Positions 44,771 to 54,433 are shown, counted from the stretch's first letter. The stretch is 64,000 nt of DNA from Orrella daihaiensis (GCF_022811525.1 NZ_CP063982.1:62001-126000), one strand, 5' to 3'. Numbers and translations are program-made. Notes: a model not told the origin generated them from the sequence alone.

Positions 44771-45133
44771 ATGACGCTACTCGGACTTTACAACTATTGG
44801 GTATTTATTCTGCTGCTAGTGGTGGGCTTATACGCCGTCATTGCCAGTGGTAACTATGTCAAGCGGATGATTGGACTCGGTATTTTCCAGTCGGCTGTAT
44901 TTCTATTGTTCATTACCATGGACAAGGTCGAAGGCGGCACGGGACCTATTTTCCGTGGTCCGCCATCGCCTGACCAATTGTTTGCTAACCCACTGCCGCA
45001 AGTGCTGATCCTGACGGCCATCGTGGTGGGCATTGCGGTCACGGCACTAGGGCTTGCGATTGCCATTCGCATTCGTGAGGAATATGGCTCGGTCGAAGAA
45101 GCCGATACCCGCCGACTGGATGAGCAAGCATGA
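44771..45133 (+). CDS. mnhC: Mrp/Mnh cation-proton antiporter subunit C (NuoK-like)
   Basis: A 120-aa, three-TM protein homologous to NuoK. GLYAVIASGNYVKRMIGLGIF and the segment NPLPQVLILTAIVVGIAVTA are conserved. Its stop overlaps the start of the next gene by four bases. Confidence 0.93.
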   Translation: MTLLGLYNYWVFILLLVVGLYAVIASGNYVKRMIGLGIFQSAVFLLFITMDKVEGGTGPIFRGPPSPDQLFANPLPQVLILTAIVVGIAVTALGLAIAIRIREEYGSVEEADTRRLDEQA

Positions 45134-46632
45134 CGTTACTGGAACAACTCCCCATTCTGGTTGTGGTGGTACCGCTATTTGTGGCGCCTCTGCTGGCCAT
45201 GGTCGCTAGCCGTGGGCGTGCGCCTTGGCTGATTGCCACTGTCACGAGTGCTGTCACGTTTCTGATTGCCATTGGCTTGACAGCCCAAGTCTTGCAAACC
45301 GGCACGATCTATTACGAACTGGGCAACTGGCCAGTGCCGTTTGGCATTGGCTTGGCGATTGGTCCGTTCTCGGCACTGATGGTGTTGATCATCAGCGGCG
45401 CATCGCTGGCAGCGCTCGTGGCCGGCGCCCAAAGCATGGACAGTGAAGTTGGCGAGCAACATCAATCATTGCTGTATTCCTGCTGGCTGTTGGCGCTAGC
45501 CGGTCTGATCGGGATCACCGTGACTGGTGATGCGTTTAACGTGTTCGTATTCATGGAGATCTCGTCACTGGCCTCGTATGTCATGGTGGCCAACGGACCC
45601 AACCGCCGTGCGCTGACCGCGAGCTTCACCTACTTGGTCACGGGTACCACTGGCGCGACGTTTTATCTGATCGGCGTGGGTTATCTCTACATGATGACAG
45701 GCACGCTGAACCTGGCTGACATGGCCGATCGCCTGGCCGATGTATCAGACACCTTACCGGTTCTGATCGCAGGTGGGTTCCTGATTCTGGGTTTGGCGCT
45801 CAAAGCCGCGCTATTTCCCATGCATGCCTGGATGCCCAATGCCTACCAGTTTGCACCGACACCGGTGGCTGTTTTCTTTGCGGCGTGTTCAACCAAAGTA
45901 GCGCTCTTTGTGATGCTGCGCTTTGACTTTGTCGTACTGCTACCAAACCTCGGTGATCAGGCTTACTTCCTGTCTTCGCTGCTTATTCCGCTATGTGTGG
46001 CTGCTTTCCTGGTGGGCTCGGCCGTGGCGATCTTTGAGCGTGACCTCAAACGCATGCTGGGTTATTCATCAGTAGCTCAGATTGGTTACATCGTATTAGC
46101 CATCTCACTGGTCAGCAGTGCCGGCATCACCGCTGCCGTGGTGCATTTCTTTAACCATGCGTTGATGAAAGCAGCCTTATTTACGGCTGTAGCCGGCATT
46201 GTTTTACGGTTTGGCAGTGCCAACCTTGATCAACTAGCCGGTCTTGGTCGTCGCATGCCATTGACCATGCTGGGGTTTGTGATCGCTGGCCTGTCACTAA
46301 TCGGTGTGCCACTGACCGCAGGTTTTATCAGCAAGTGGTATCTGATACAGGCTGTGCTTGAAGAGCCCGGTCTGGGTATCTTGCTAACCATCTTGATTCT
46401 GACAAGCTCACTCATGGCGGTTGTCTACATCTGGAAAGTGGTCGAAGTCGCCTATTTCAAAGCACCGGCCACGGGCTCACTCGATGACATCAAGCGCGAA
46501 GAAGCGCCCATGCCAATACTGGTCACCCTGTGGGTGTTAGTGGCAGCCAACATTTGGTTTGGCATTGACCCCGAACTTCCCTTGAGCCTAGCCAACATGG
46601 AAGCTTTTGATCTGATGGGAGGCGGACGATGA
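45130..46632 (+). CDS. mnhD: Mrp/Mnh antiporter subunit D, first copy (NuoN/M/L-like)
   Basis: A 500-aa protein with about 14 TM segments of the proton-conducting transporter family. FMEISSLASYVMVA carries the TM5-type glutamate, AALFPMHAWMPNAYQF the TM7-type region and VVHFFNHALMKAALF the TM8-type lysine/histidine. It forms part of the ion-translocation path. Confidence 0.93.
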   Translation: MTLLEQLPILVVVVPLFVAPLLAMVASRGRAPWLIATVTSAVTFLIAIGLTAQVLQTGTIYYELGNWPVPFGIGLAIGPFSALMVLIISGASLAALVAGAQSMDSEVGEQHQSLLYSCWLLALAGLIGITVTGDAFNVFVFMEISSLASYVMVANGPNRRALTASFTYLVTGTTGATFYLIGVGYLYMMTGTLNLADMADRLADVSDTLPVLIAGGFLILGLALKAALFPMHAWMPNAYQFAPTPVAVFFAACSTKVALFVMLRFDFVVLLPNLGDQAYFLSSLLIPLCVAAFLVGSAVAIFERDLKRMLGYSSVAQIGYIVLAISLVSSAGITAAVVHFFNHALMKAALFTAVAGIVLRFGSANLDQLAGLGRRMPLTMLGFVIAGLSLIGVPLTAGFISKWYLIQAVLEEPGLGILLTILILTSSLMAVVYIWKVVEVAYFKAPATGSLDDIKREEAPMPILVTLWVLVAANIWFGIDPELPLSLANMEAFDLMGGGR

Positions 46633-48143
46633 GCGATGTGACATTGATTCTGTCCGCCTTGGCGATCCCACTGGTAGGCGCCTTGGTGATTGCGCTGACG
46701 GGTGCCAACCGCAACTTACGCGACAGTTTGATGGTGGCCTCGGCAGTCTTGGTATTTCTGACTGTGCTCTCGATCCTGCCATCGGTCAATGCGGGCGGTC
46801 GACCCGGCGTGGTGCTGTTTGAGATCATGCCCGGTTTGCCATTGGCGTTTGCCGTTGAACCGCTGGGCATGATATTTGGATTGGTGGCATCGGGCCTTTG
46901 GGTGGTGACCTCGCTGTATGGCATCGGTTACATGCGCGGTGCGCATGAGAAGAACCAGACCCGATTTTTTGCGTGTTTCTCGATCGCGATCTTCGCAGCT
47001 CTGGGCGTGGCATTTGCTGACAACATGTTCACGCTGTTTATCTTCTATGAAGTGTTGTCGCTATCGACCTATCCATTGGTCGCACACAAGGGCAATGAAG
47101 AGGCCAAGCGCGGCGCCCGTATTTATTTGGGGCTTTTGTTAGGCACTTCGATTGGCTTGATGCTGCCTGCCATGCTCGTGACCTGGTTTATGGCCGGTAC
47201 GTTGGATTTTGTGCCGGGCGGGATTTTGCAGGACAACGTCAGTCGCGGCATTGGTGCTGTGCTGCTAATCCTCTACATGTTCGGTATCGGTAAAGCCGCA
47301 CTGATGCCGTTTCACCGCTGGCTGCCATCGGCCATGGTCGCTCCCACGCCAGTCAGTGCCTTGCTGCATGCCGTGGCCGTGGTTAAGGCCGGTGTATTCA
47401 CGGTCCTCAAAGTCAGTGTGTATTTGTTTGGTCTGGATTACCTGCAAAGCCTCTGGAGCAGTGACCTCATCATGTGGGTAGCGGCGTTCACGCTCTTGTC
47501 CGCTTCAATCGTTGCCCTGCAAAAGACCAACCTGAAAGCCCGGTTGGCGTATTCCACGGTCAGCCAACTGTCCTACATTGTGCTCGGTGCCATGCTTGCC
47601 AATGAATTGGCAATCTTGGGGGGTGGCCTACATATCGTGATGCATGCGTTTGGCAAGATCACGCTGTTTTTCTGCGCCGGTGCGATCTATGTCGCGGCTC
47701 ACAAGAGTGAGATCCCGCAAATGGATGGTTTGGGTCGCAAGATGCCGATTACGTTTTTTGCGTTCCTATTGGGTGCGCTCTCTGTGATTGGTGCGCCACC
47801 ACTTGGTGGTTTCTGGAGTAAGTGGAATTTGATGCTAGGCGCCGTAGAAGCTCACCACGCCATCATGATTGTGGTGTTGCTCATCAGCACGCTACTGAAT
47901 GTGGCGTACCTGATTCCACCGGTGATTCGCGCATTCTTGCTCGCGCCACCCAAAGAAGATGCCCATCATGATCACCACGATGAGCATGACAGCACCAGCT
48001 TACGCCGCTTTGGCCTGGCAGAAGCCCCGCTGTTTTGTTTGGTGCCGCTGGTGTTCACCGCACTGGGTACATTTGTGCTGTTTTTTGAATGGGTACCCAT
48101 TCGCGCTTTGCTTCAGACAATCTTCACCGGAGCCGCGTCATGA
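46629..48143 (+). CDS. Mrp/Mnh antiporter subunit D-like, second copy
   Basis: A 504-aa, about 14-TM proton-conducting transporter family protein: FIFYEVLSLSTYPLVAHKG, AALMPFHRWLPSAMVAPTP and LHIVMHAFGKITLFF. A His/Asp/Glu-rich cytoplasmic loop (HHDHHDEHDS) lies near residue 445 and could bind a metal. It overlaps the preceding gene by four bases and the next by four. Confidence 0.92.
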   Translation: MSDVTLILSALAIPLVGALVIALTGANRNLRDSLMVASAVLVFLTVLSILPSVNAGGRPGVVLFEIMPGLPLAFAVEPLGMIFGLVASGLWVVTSLYGIGYMRGAHEKNQTRFFACFSIAIFAALGVAFADNMFTLFIFYEVLSLSTYPLVAHKGNEEAKRGARIYLGLLLGTSIGLMLPAMLVTWFMAGTLDFVPGGILQDNVSRGIGAVLLILYMFGIGKAALMPFHRWLPSAMVAPTPVSALLHAVAVVKAGVFTVLKVSVYLFGLDYLQSLWSSDLIMWVAAFTLLSASIVALQKTNLKARLAYSTVSQLSYIVLGAMLANELAILGGGLHIVMHAFGKITLFFCAGAIYVAAHKSEIPQMDGLGRKMPITFFAFLLGALSVIGAPPLGGFWSKWNLMLGAVEAHHAIMIVVLLISTLLNVAYLIPPVIRAFLLAPPKEDAHHDHHDEHDSTSLRRFGLAEAPLFCLVPLVFTALGTFVLFFEWVPIRALLQTIFTGAAS

Positions 48144-48457
48144 AAATCTCCCGACTCGGACGCATCCTCGAATGGATGGTCAACAATTCCAAACTGCTTA
48201 GCCGTGTGATGCTCACGATCATGGCGCTGCTGGTGATTGCCAACTTCATTTTCCCGGCAGGCTACGACCGGTTCTTCTGGGAGTCACTACCAGGTGCGGG
48301 TGCGGTTTATGGCATCTTCTCCTGCTTCGTGATTGTGGTGGTGTCTAAATTCCTCGGCTACAAATTTTTGTATCGCCCTGAGGACTACTACGACAATGAA
48401 AGCAAGCCCAACAGTCTGATTGGTGACCCGGCCAAGCGGGAGGCCCAAGATGACTGA
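48140..48457 (+). CDS. Small unrecognised membrane protein of the Mrp operon
   Basis: A 105-aa protein with two TM segments (about 20-42 and 52-72) and a charged C-terminal tail containing KFLYRPEDYYDNES. ATG 48140 overlaps the previous stop (ATGA); its own stop lies eight bases past the next start. I do not recognise it as a standard Mrp subunit. Tight overlap suggests it is an accessory subunit of this antiporter variant. Confidence 0.8.
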   Translation: MKISRLGRILEWMVNNSKLLSRVMLTIMALLVIANFIFPAGYDRFFWESLPGAGAVYGIFSCFVIVVVSKFLGYKFLYRPEDYYDNESKPNSLIGDPAKREAQDD

Positions 48458-50162
48458 AACCCAAGCCGTGATGCAAAGTGGCTGGTGGCTGCATCCAAGC
48501 ATTTTTCTGATCCTCGGTGCGCTCGTCATCCCGTTCCTGAAAGGAACAGTCCAGCAAGGCTATCGGGTCGCACTGGCACTGGCTTTCATCTTCATTGTGT
48601 TCCAGACTCAAGCCGGCGTATATGGACAGTTCTCTGTCGCGGGTCTGGAATTTGTCACCGGTCGTGCGGACAAGCTAAGCCTGGCATTTGCCTATGTCTT
48701 TAGCCTGATCACGCTGATCGCTACCATCTACTCCCTGCACGTGAAGGACAACATCCAGCATGTGTCCGCATTAATTTATGCAGCGGCAGCGACCGGGGTG
48801 GCATTCGCCGGCGACCTGCTCACACTCTATGTGTTCTGGGAAATGATGATGCTAGCGTCAGTCTGGCTCATCTGGCGTCGCAACACGCCGACCGCCTACA
48901 CCGCTGGCTACCGTTACCTGCTGGTTCACGCGGTCAGTGGTGTCATGCTCTTGGCAGGCATCGTGCTGCAGTACGGTGAGACCGGATCGATGGCGTTTGA
49001 GCAGATGCAAGCCACTGGCACGGCGTTCTATTTGATCCTGATCGGGTTCCTGATCAATGCTGCTGTGCCACCACTGCATGCCTGGCTATCAGATGCTTAC
49101 CCAGAGTCGACCATCACTGGGGCGATTTTCTTGAGTGCACTGACCACCAAGACAGCGGTCTACACCTTGATTCGCGGATTTCCAGGTACGGAGTTCCTGA
49201 TCTGGATGGGCGTGGTCATGGCACTGTGGGGCGTGGTGTATGCAGTGCTTGCCAACGACATCCGCAGACTGTTGGCCTATCACATCATCAGTCAGGTGGG
49301 CTACATGGTGGCCGGTGTCGGTATGGGCACAGCCATTGCATTAAATGGTGCCACCGCACACGCCTTTACCCACATTCTTTACAAGTCCGTGCTGTTCATG
49401 GGGGCTGGTGCCGTTATTCATATGACCGGCAAGAGCAAGCTGACCGAACTAGGCGGCATCTATAAGTACATGCCGCTGACCTTTGTGCTTTACATGATCG
49501 GTGCTGCCTCCATTTCTGCCTTCCCGCTATTTAGTGGCTTTGTTAGCAAGACCATGGTGGTTGAAGCCGCGGCAGTCGACAAACTCGCTTGGGTATGGCT
49601 ACTGCTGTCAATGGCATCAGCCGGTACGTTCTTGCACACAGGCTTAAAACTTCCGTACTTCACGTTCCTGTCCAAGGACGCGGGCTTGCGTCCGGCCGAG
49701 GCGCCGTGGAACATGTTGCTAGCCATGGGCATTGCAGCGTTTTTCTGCATCTTCATCGGCGTCTACCCAGCATGGCTCTATAGCTTCATGCCTGCACCGG
49801 TGGAATACAACGCTTATTCAGCAGGCCACTTGTTCTGGGAGCTGCAGTTACTGCTGTTCACAGGATTAGGCTTTTTCTTGATGCTCAAACATCTGGGTGG
49901 TGAGCGCAAGCTAAGCGTGGATACCGACTGGGTCTATCGCAAACTTGCGCCCATTGTTGTCTTTGGCATCAGTGATGTAGTCCGTCAGAGTTGGCGAGGC
50001 TTTATCACTGCCATGCAAAAGCGCCTAGGCAACATATGGCAATCGATGGGTCAAACCTATGGCAGCAATGGCCCCATCGGCCAGACCTGGAGCATCGGGC
50101 TAACCACGGTGTGGGTGGTGTTCTTTGTGGCGCTCTACGGACTGTACATACTGCTGTTCTGA
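48450..50162 (+). CDS. Mrp/Mnh antiporter subunit D-like, third copy
   Basis: A 570-aa proton-conducting transporter family protein with about 14-15 TM segments: FWEMMMLASVWLIWRR, AAVPPLHAWLSDAYPESTIT and HAFTHILYKSVLFMGAG. ATG 48450 is set by GGGAGG upstream; an earlier frame start would read back into the previous gene. The tail after the last TM is longer than in mnhD. It ends TGATG with the allA start. Confidence 0.92.
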   Translation: MTETQAVMQSGWWLHPSIFLILGALVIPFLKGTVQQGYRVALALAFIFIVFQTQAGVYGQFSVAGLEFVTGRADKLSLAFAYVFSLITLIATIYSLHVKDNIQHVSALIYAAAATGVAFAGDLLTLYVFWEMMMLASVWLIWRRNTPTAYTAGYRYLLVHAVSGVMLLAGIVLQYGETGSMAFEQMQATGTAFYLILIGFLINAAVPPLHAWLSDAYPESTITGAIFLSALTTKTAVYTLIRGFPGTEFLIWMGVVMALWGVVYAVLANDIRRLLAYHIISQVGYMVAGVGMGTAIALNGATAHAFTHILYKSVLFMGAGAVIHMTGKSKLTELGGIYKYMPLTFVLYMIGAASISAFPLFSGFVSKTMVVEAAAVDKLAWVWLLLSMASAGTFLHTGLKLPYFTFLSKDAGLRPAEAPWNMLLAMGIAAFFCIFIGVYPAWLYSFMPAPVEYNAYSAGHLFWELQLLLFTGLGFFLMLKHLGGERKLSVDTDWVYRKLAPIVVFGISDVVRQSWRGFITAMQKRLGNIWQSMGQTYGSNGPIGQTWSIGLTTVWVVFFVALYGLYILLF

Positions 50163-50671
50163 TGAGCGACATACTGCATATCGAGCCGTTGTCACAGTCA
50201 GCGTTCACCGACTACGGCGATGTCATTGGTGGTCACATGGCCACCAATGGCAAGCTGATCAATCAAGGCACGACCACGAAGTTTGCGTCTGAAGCACTCA
50301 GCCTTACAGCCAAAGACGGTCAAGGCCAAGCATTTCTCTACCGTGCCAAAGGACAAGCACTGCCACTGACACTGCGGGAGCTTGAACGTCACCGATTGGG
50401 TAGTCAAACATTTGTGCCCATGGGTGGCGTGAACTTTGTAGTCGTGGTGGCGCAATCAGATTCAAGCGGCCAAGCACCAAACCTCCATACCTTGCGAGCA
50501 TTCTGGGTCGATGGCAATCACGCCATCACATTGCGTGCAGGCACCTGGCATCACGGGTTGATCGCTGCCGAGGATGGGGATTTTGTGGTGATTGAGCGGG
50601 TAGCGGCTGAGGTGGATTGCGACGTGTTTATGATCGAGCAACCGATCACGCTAAAAGCCTATGCTTTGTAG
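50162..50671 (+). CDS. allA: Ureidoglycolate lyase
   Basis: A 169-aa cupin-type enzyme of the AllA family. The conserved segments are YGDVIGG near the N-terminus, LERHRLGSQTFVPMGG, and LRAGTWHHGLIA with the active-site histidines. It splits ureidoglycolate into glyoxylate and urea in allantoin/purine degradation. Its ATG overlaps the antiporter gene stop (TGATG), so it is translated from the Mrp transcript; no other purine-catabolism gene is nearby. Confidence 0.88.
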   Translation: MSDILHIEPLSQSAFTDYGDVIGGHMATNGKLINQGTTTKFASEALSLTAKDGQGQAFLYRAKGQALPLTLRELERHRLGSQTFVPMGGVNFVVVVAQSDSSGQAPNLHTLRAFWVDGNHAITLRAGTWHHGLIAAEDGDFVVIERVAAEVDCDVFMIEQPITLKAYAL

Positions 50672-50687
50672 TAGGGTAAAGCTCTTA

Positions 50688-50999
50688 TCAGGAATGCCTT
50701 TCGTACAAAACTTTGCCAACCCGGTTGATGTGGGATATCAGCTCCGGGTTTTGAAGTTGGTGATAGAGCGAAAGATCAATTTGATAAGGTAGTAGCAGAT
50801 CATCTAGATCCGTCAATAACTGACCATACGTTTGGCTATCCATTTTTGCTTCTAACGTCATATCGATATCAGAACCGGGTTTGAAATTTCCTTTTGCCCT
50901 AGAACCGTACAGAATGACTCGATTTACCTGTGGATACCGCTCAAATACTTCTCGCATTTTTTCCAGATCATTGGCGAGTAATCCATACATAGGTTCCAT
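50688..50999 (-). CDS. mntA: MntA-type nucleotidyltransferase antitoxin
   Basis: A 103-aa minimal nucleotidyltransferase with the motif GSRAKGNFKPGSDID, i.e. GS-x10-D-x-D, and a third acidic residue in YQIDLSLY. MntA antitoxins neutralise HepT by adding AMP to a tyrosine. ATG 50999 is preferred over an upstream TTG at 51017. It is downstream of hepT in the same operon. Confidence 0.88.
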   Translation of the reverse strand: MEPMYGLLANDLEKMREVFERYPQVNRVILYGSRAKGNFKPGSDIDMTLEAKMDSQTYGQLLTDLDDLLLPYQIDLSLYHQLQNPELISHINRVGKVLYERHS

Positions 51000-51019
51000 A
51001 AGCGAAGTACAAATCAAAG

Positions 51020-51442
51020 TTATGAACTAATGTTCGAAAGACGATCGAACTGCTCTTCGAGCTCATTGAATAAAACAGCATAACGCTGCTTCAAGTTATC
51101 CAGAACTATACTCACGGTTGCCTCATCATAAATATGTACCGTATTGTTACGATCTTTCAACATCTCCATCCAAGCATGTCCATCACTGATTAACCCTAAT
51201 TTAAACGCTTCGCGTATCGCATCTCGTGATCCAGCGATAGATGCTACGCCCTGCCAAATTAGATAGTCTCGCAGCACTTTCCAAGACAGCTCATATATAA
51301 ATTCAAACCCCTTGATCACGCCTTGCTTTTCTAGATTCGTCAGCGGACGCTGTTGCATGAGGGTTAAAGCCTCTTTTAACTGTACATGTGCTTTTTTGAA
51401 GTTAACAAAGCGCTGTTTCCAGCGAATATCTTGATCTGACAT
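51020..51442 (-). CDS. hepT: HepT-type HEPN toxin (HI0074 family)
   Basis: A 140-aa all-helical HEPN protein. RNNTVHIYDE gives the R-x4-H-x-Y motif: Arg and His form the RNase site and Tyr is the residue AMPylated by MntA in characterised systems. GFEFIYELSWKVLRDYL is the other conserved helix. ATG 51442 has AGGAGA eight bases upstream. Confidence 0.9.
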   Translation of the reverse strand: MSDQDIRWKQRFVNFKKAHVQLKEALTLMQQRPLTNLEKQGVIKGFEFIYELSWKVLRDYLIWQGVASIAGSRDAIREAFKLGLISDGHAWMEMLKDRNNTVHIYDEATVSIVLDNLKQRYAVLFNELEEQFDRLSNISS

Positions 51443-51555
51443 ATGCGGTCTCCTAAAGCCGTGGAGCATAGCAAGACACCTGCAGCCCCTGATCACCAGT
51501 AGGGCAAAATCTACCCGGAGCGTTAGTCCTTTGCTAGCCTCAATATTTCAGCGTA

Positions 51556-53187
51556 TTACGTCAACTGCAAAATAGCATCAGCCGCCTTTTGCGCAATCAC
51601 CAACGTCGGTGAATTGGTATTGCCCGACGTAATGGTTGGCATCACCGATGCGTCTGCAACCCATAGCCCGTCTATGCCATGCACCCGAAGCGAAGAATCA
51701 ACCACGGCCATCTCATCTTTGCCCATCTTGCAAGTACCCACCGGATGAAAAATCGTGGTCGCAATATCACCTGCCGCTTGGGCTAATGCCTCTGGGCTCG
51801 TGATCTCTGGACCGGGCTTGATTTCTTCTGGATGATAGAGTGCTAATGCGGGCTGTGCGACGATGCGTCGGGTCAACTCAATGCTTTGTGCGGCCACCTT
51901 GCGATCTTCTTCGGTCGAGAGGTAACAGCAATTAATGCGTGGTGCGACATCGGTGTCGGGTGACACGATCTCAACAAACCCACGACTAGAAGGCCTGAGA
52001 TTACAAACTGATGCGGTAAACGCTGGAAAGTCATGCAAAGGGTCACCAAACTTCTCTAGTGACAAGGGCTGCACGTGATACTCGACATTGGCTCGATCGT
52101 AGCTTGGGTCGGACTTGGCGAACACGCCCAACTGCGAGGGTGCCATGCTCAAGGGGCCAGTCCGATTGATGAGATATTGCAAGCCCATCTTGGCTTTACC
52201 CCACAGGCTATTGGCCATGGTATTCAAAGACTTGGCATTCTGGATTTTGAATACCGTTCTGATTTGTAGATGGTCCTGCAGGTTGCGGCCCACACCTGGT
52301 AAGTCATGCAGCACCGGGATGTTCAGCTTTTGTAAGAGCGTAGCTGGACCAATACCGGAGGACTGCAGAATTTGCACTGAACCGATCGATCCGGCGGCCA
52401 GCACTACCGCGCCTTTGGCAGTAGCGATTAGCTTTTGTGCGTGGCGCACAAACTCAACGCCCGTAGCTCGCTTGCCATCGAAGATTAGGCTCGTGGTGCG
52501 CGCATGCGTGAGGATGGTCAGGTTGGTCCGGTGTTCAATGGGCTTGATAAACGCTTTGACCGCATTCCAGCGCCAGCCAGAACGCTGATTTACCTCAAAG
52601 TACGAAGCACCCTCATTGTCGCCACGATTGAAATCCTCAATCTTGGGAATGCCTGCTTGGGCTGCCGCCTCCCGAAATGCATCCAGAATCTCCCACGATA
52701 GACGTTGCTTTTCTACTCGCCACTCGCCGCCGGCACCGTGCATATCACTTGCACCACCGTGGTAGTCCTCCATGGATTTGAAGATCGGCAACACATCATC
52801 CCAGCCCCAGCCTTCATTGCCCGCATCACGCCAGCTGTCGTAATCCTGGCGCTGGCCACGCATGTAAATCATGCCGTTAATGGATGAACAGCCGCCCATG
52901 ACCTTGCCACGGGGGTAACCAAGTTGACGGCCATTGAGCCCCGGATCGGCCTCGGTTTTAAACAACCAGTCAGTTCTGGGGTTTCCAATGCAGTAGAGAT
53001 ACCCCACCGGGATATGAATCCAGTGGTAGTTGTCCTTGCCACCAGCTTCAAGCAACAACACCCGTTTGGAGGGGTCGGCTGAGAGCCGGTTGGCCAACAG
53101 GCAGCCTGCTGTGCCCGCCCCCACCACGATGTAATCAAACTCGCCTGCACTCGGAGTGTTTGAGCGGTTGGTTGAATCGGTCGGCAT
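51556..53187 (-). CDS. GMC-family FAD oxidoreductase (choline/alcohol dehydrogenase-like)
   Basis: A 543-aa flavoprotein. FDYIVVGAGTAGCLLANRLS is the FAD-binding Rossmann motif, and GYPRGKVMGGCSSINGMIYM and AAGSIGSVQILQSSGIGP are GMC signatures 1 and 2. The C-terminal HPVGTCKMG carries the active-site His, with Asn in GNTNSPTLVIA. It oxidises an alcohol to an aldehyde; substrate unknown. It is divergent from the aminotransferase gene. Confidence 0.93.
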   Translation of the reverse strand: MPTDSTNRSNTPSAGEFDYIVVGAGTAGCLLANRLSADPSKRVLLLEAGGKDNYHWIHIPVGYLYCIGNPRTDWLFKTEADPGLNGRQLGYPRGKVMGGCSSINGMIYMRGQRQDYDSWRDAGNEGWGWDDVLPIFKSMEDYHGGASDMHGAGGEWRVEKQRLSWEILDAFREAAAQAGIPKIEDFNRGDNEGASYFEVNQRSGWRWNAVKAFIKPIEHRTNLTILTHARTTSLIFDGKRATGVEFVRHAQKLIATAKGAVVLAAGSIGSVQILQSSGIGPATLLQKLNIPVLHDLPGVGRNLQDHLQIRTVFKIQNAKSLNTMANSLWGKAKMGLQYLINRTGPLSMAPSQLGVFAKSDPSYDRANVEYHVQPLSLEKFGDPLHDFPAFTASVCNLRPSSRGFVEIVSPDTDVAPRINCCYLSTEEDRKVAAQSIELTRRIVAQPALALYHPEEIKPGPEITSPEALAQAAGDIATTIFHPVGTCKMGKDEMAVVDSSLRVHGIDGLWVADASVMPTITSGNTNSPTLVIAQKAADAILQLT

Positions 53188-53323
53188 CTTGTCCCCGGCA
53201 AGCTCCCTGAAGAGCGTAAATTATGTGTACAGTTGTAGTTTTGTTGGATTTAGTTCATTTTGTAGGTCAACGTCAAGTTGCCTTTACTTCGCCGCCTTTG
53301 GCCCTAACCAGTTTGAACCCATT

Positions 53324-54421
53324 ATGACCGCTACTGCTACTCTCGAATTTTCGGTGACAACCTCGAAGAACCGTCGCAGCGACGAAGAAAGAGCAAGGAT
53401 ACTTGCCAACCCTGGATTCGGTGTCAATTTTAGCGATCACATGGTTGGCATCGACTGGTCGCTCGAACGCGGCTGGTACAACGCCAGAGTACAGCCCTAC
53501 GGTCCGCTGTCGTTGGACCCAGCCTGTTCAGTGCTGCATTACGCACAAGAGATCTTTGAAGGTCTTAAGGCTTATCGCCATGCCGACGGCTCGGTCTGGG
53601 CATTTCGGCCACAGGCCAATGCGGCACGGATGCAGCGCTCAGCCGAACGTCTGGCACTACCCCCACTACCTGAAGCCGAGTTTCTGGAATCGATTCGACA
53701 ACTGATCCTCGTTGACAAAGCGTGGGTACCGACCGCACCCGAGACCAGCTTGTATTTGCGTCCGTTTACGATTGCCAGCGAACGGTTCTTGGGCGTACGA
53801 GCTGCTCAACACGCCTCTTATTATGTGATCGGTTCTCCTGCGGGCGCTTACTTTCCCAAGGGTGTCGCCCCCGTGTCGATCTGGGTGTCTGAACACTACA
53901 CCCGCGCCGGACGCGGTGGCACCGGTGCCGCCAAATGTGGCGGTAACTACTCTGCGTCGCTGTTGCCGCAACAGGAAGCCTACAAACAAGGTTGCTCTCA
54001 GGTCTTGTTTTTGGATGCCGTCCATGGAACCTATCTGGAAGAGCTAGGTGGCATGAATCTGTTTTTAGTGCGCAAAGACGGCTCGCTGTTAACCCCGTCG
54101 CTAACTGGCAGCATTCTGGAAGGTGTCACGCGTGACAGCCTGATCCAATTGGCCAAAGATCAAGGCCGGGTGGTTGAAGAGCGACAAATCACGCTTGAGG
54201 AAGTGCAAGCGGGCATGAACAATGGCGAGATTTCTGAGGCCTTTGCCTGCGGTACCGCCGCTGTGATCACCCCGATTTGCTCGATCAAGGGTAAAGACTT
54301 TGTAGCCGGGCGTGATGATGCGCCGGCTGGTGAACTCACCATGTCACTGAGGAAAGCATTGACTGATATTCAGTATGGCCGTGCTGCTGACCCGCATGGC
54401 TGGATGATGAAACTGGCTTAA
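53324..54421 (+). CDS. ilvE: Branched-chain amino acid aminotransferase
   Basis: A 365-aa fold-type IV PLP aminotransferase of the long (type II) subgroup. The PLP lysine is Lys204 in TGAAKCGGNYSASL. The conserved ELGGMNLFLV, SILEGVTRDSLI and EAFACGTAAVITP segments follow. ATG 53324 gives the normal length; the longer frame reads into the divergent promoter. It performs the last step of Ile/Leu/Val synthesis. Confidence 0.95.
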   Translation: MTATATLEFSVTTSKNRRSDEERARILANPGFGVNFSDHMVGIDWSLERGWYNARVQPYGPLSLDPACSVLHYAQEIFEGLKAYRHADGSVWAFRPQANAARMQRSAERLALPPLPEAEFLESIRQLILVDKAWVPTAPETSLYLRPFTIASERFLGVRAAQHASYYVIGSPAGAYFPKGVAPVSIWVSEHYTRAGRGGTGAAKCGGNYSASLLPQQEAYKQGCSQVLFLDAVHGTYLEELGGMNLFLVRKDGSLLTPSLTGSILEGVTRDSLIQLAKDQGRVVEERQITLEEVQAGMNNGEISEAFACGTAAVITPICSIKGKDFVAGRDDAPAGELTMSLRKALTDIQYGRAADPHGWMMKLA

Positions 54422-54433
54422 GCGCTCCCCCAC

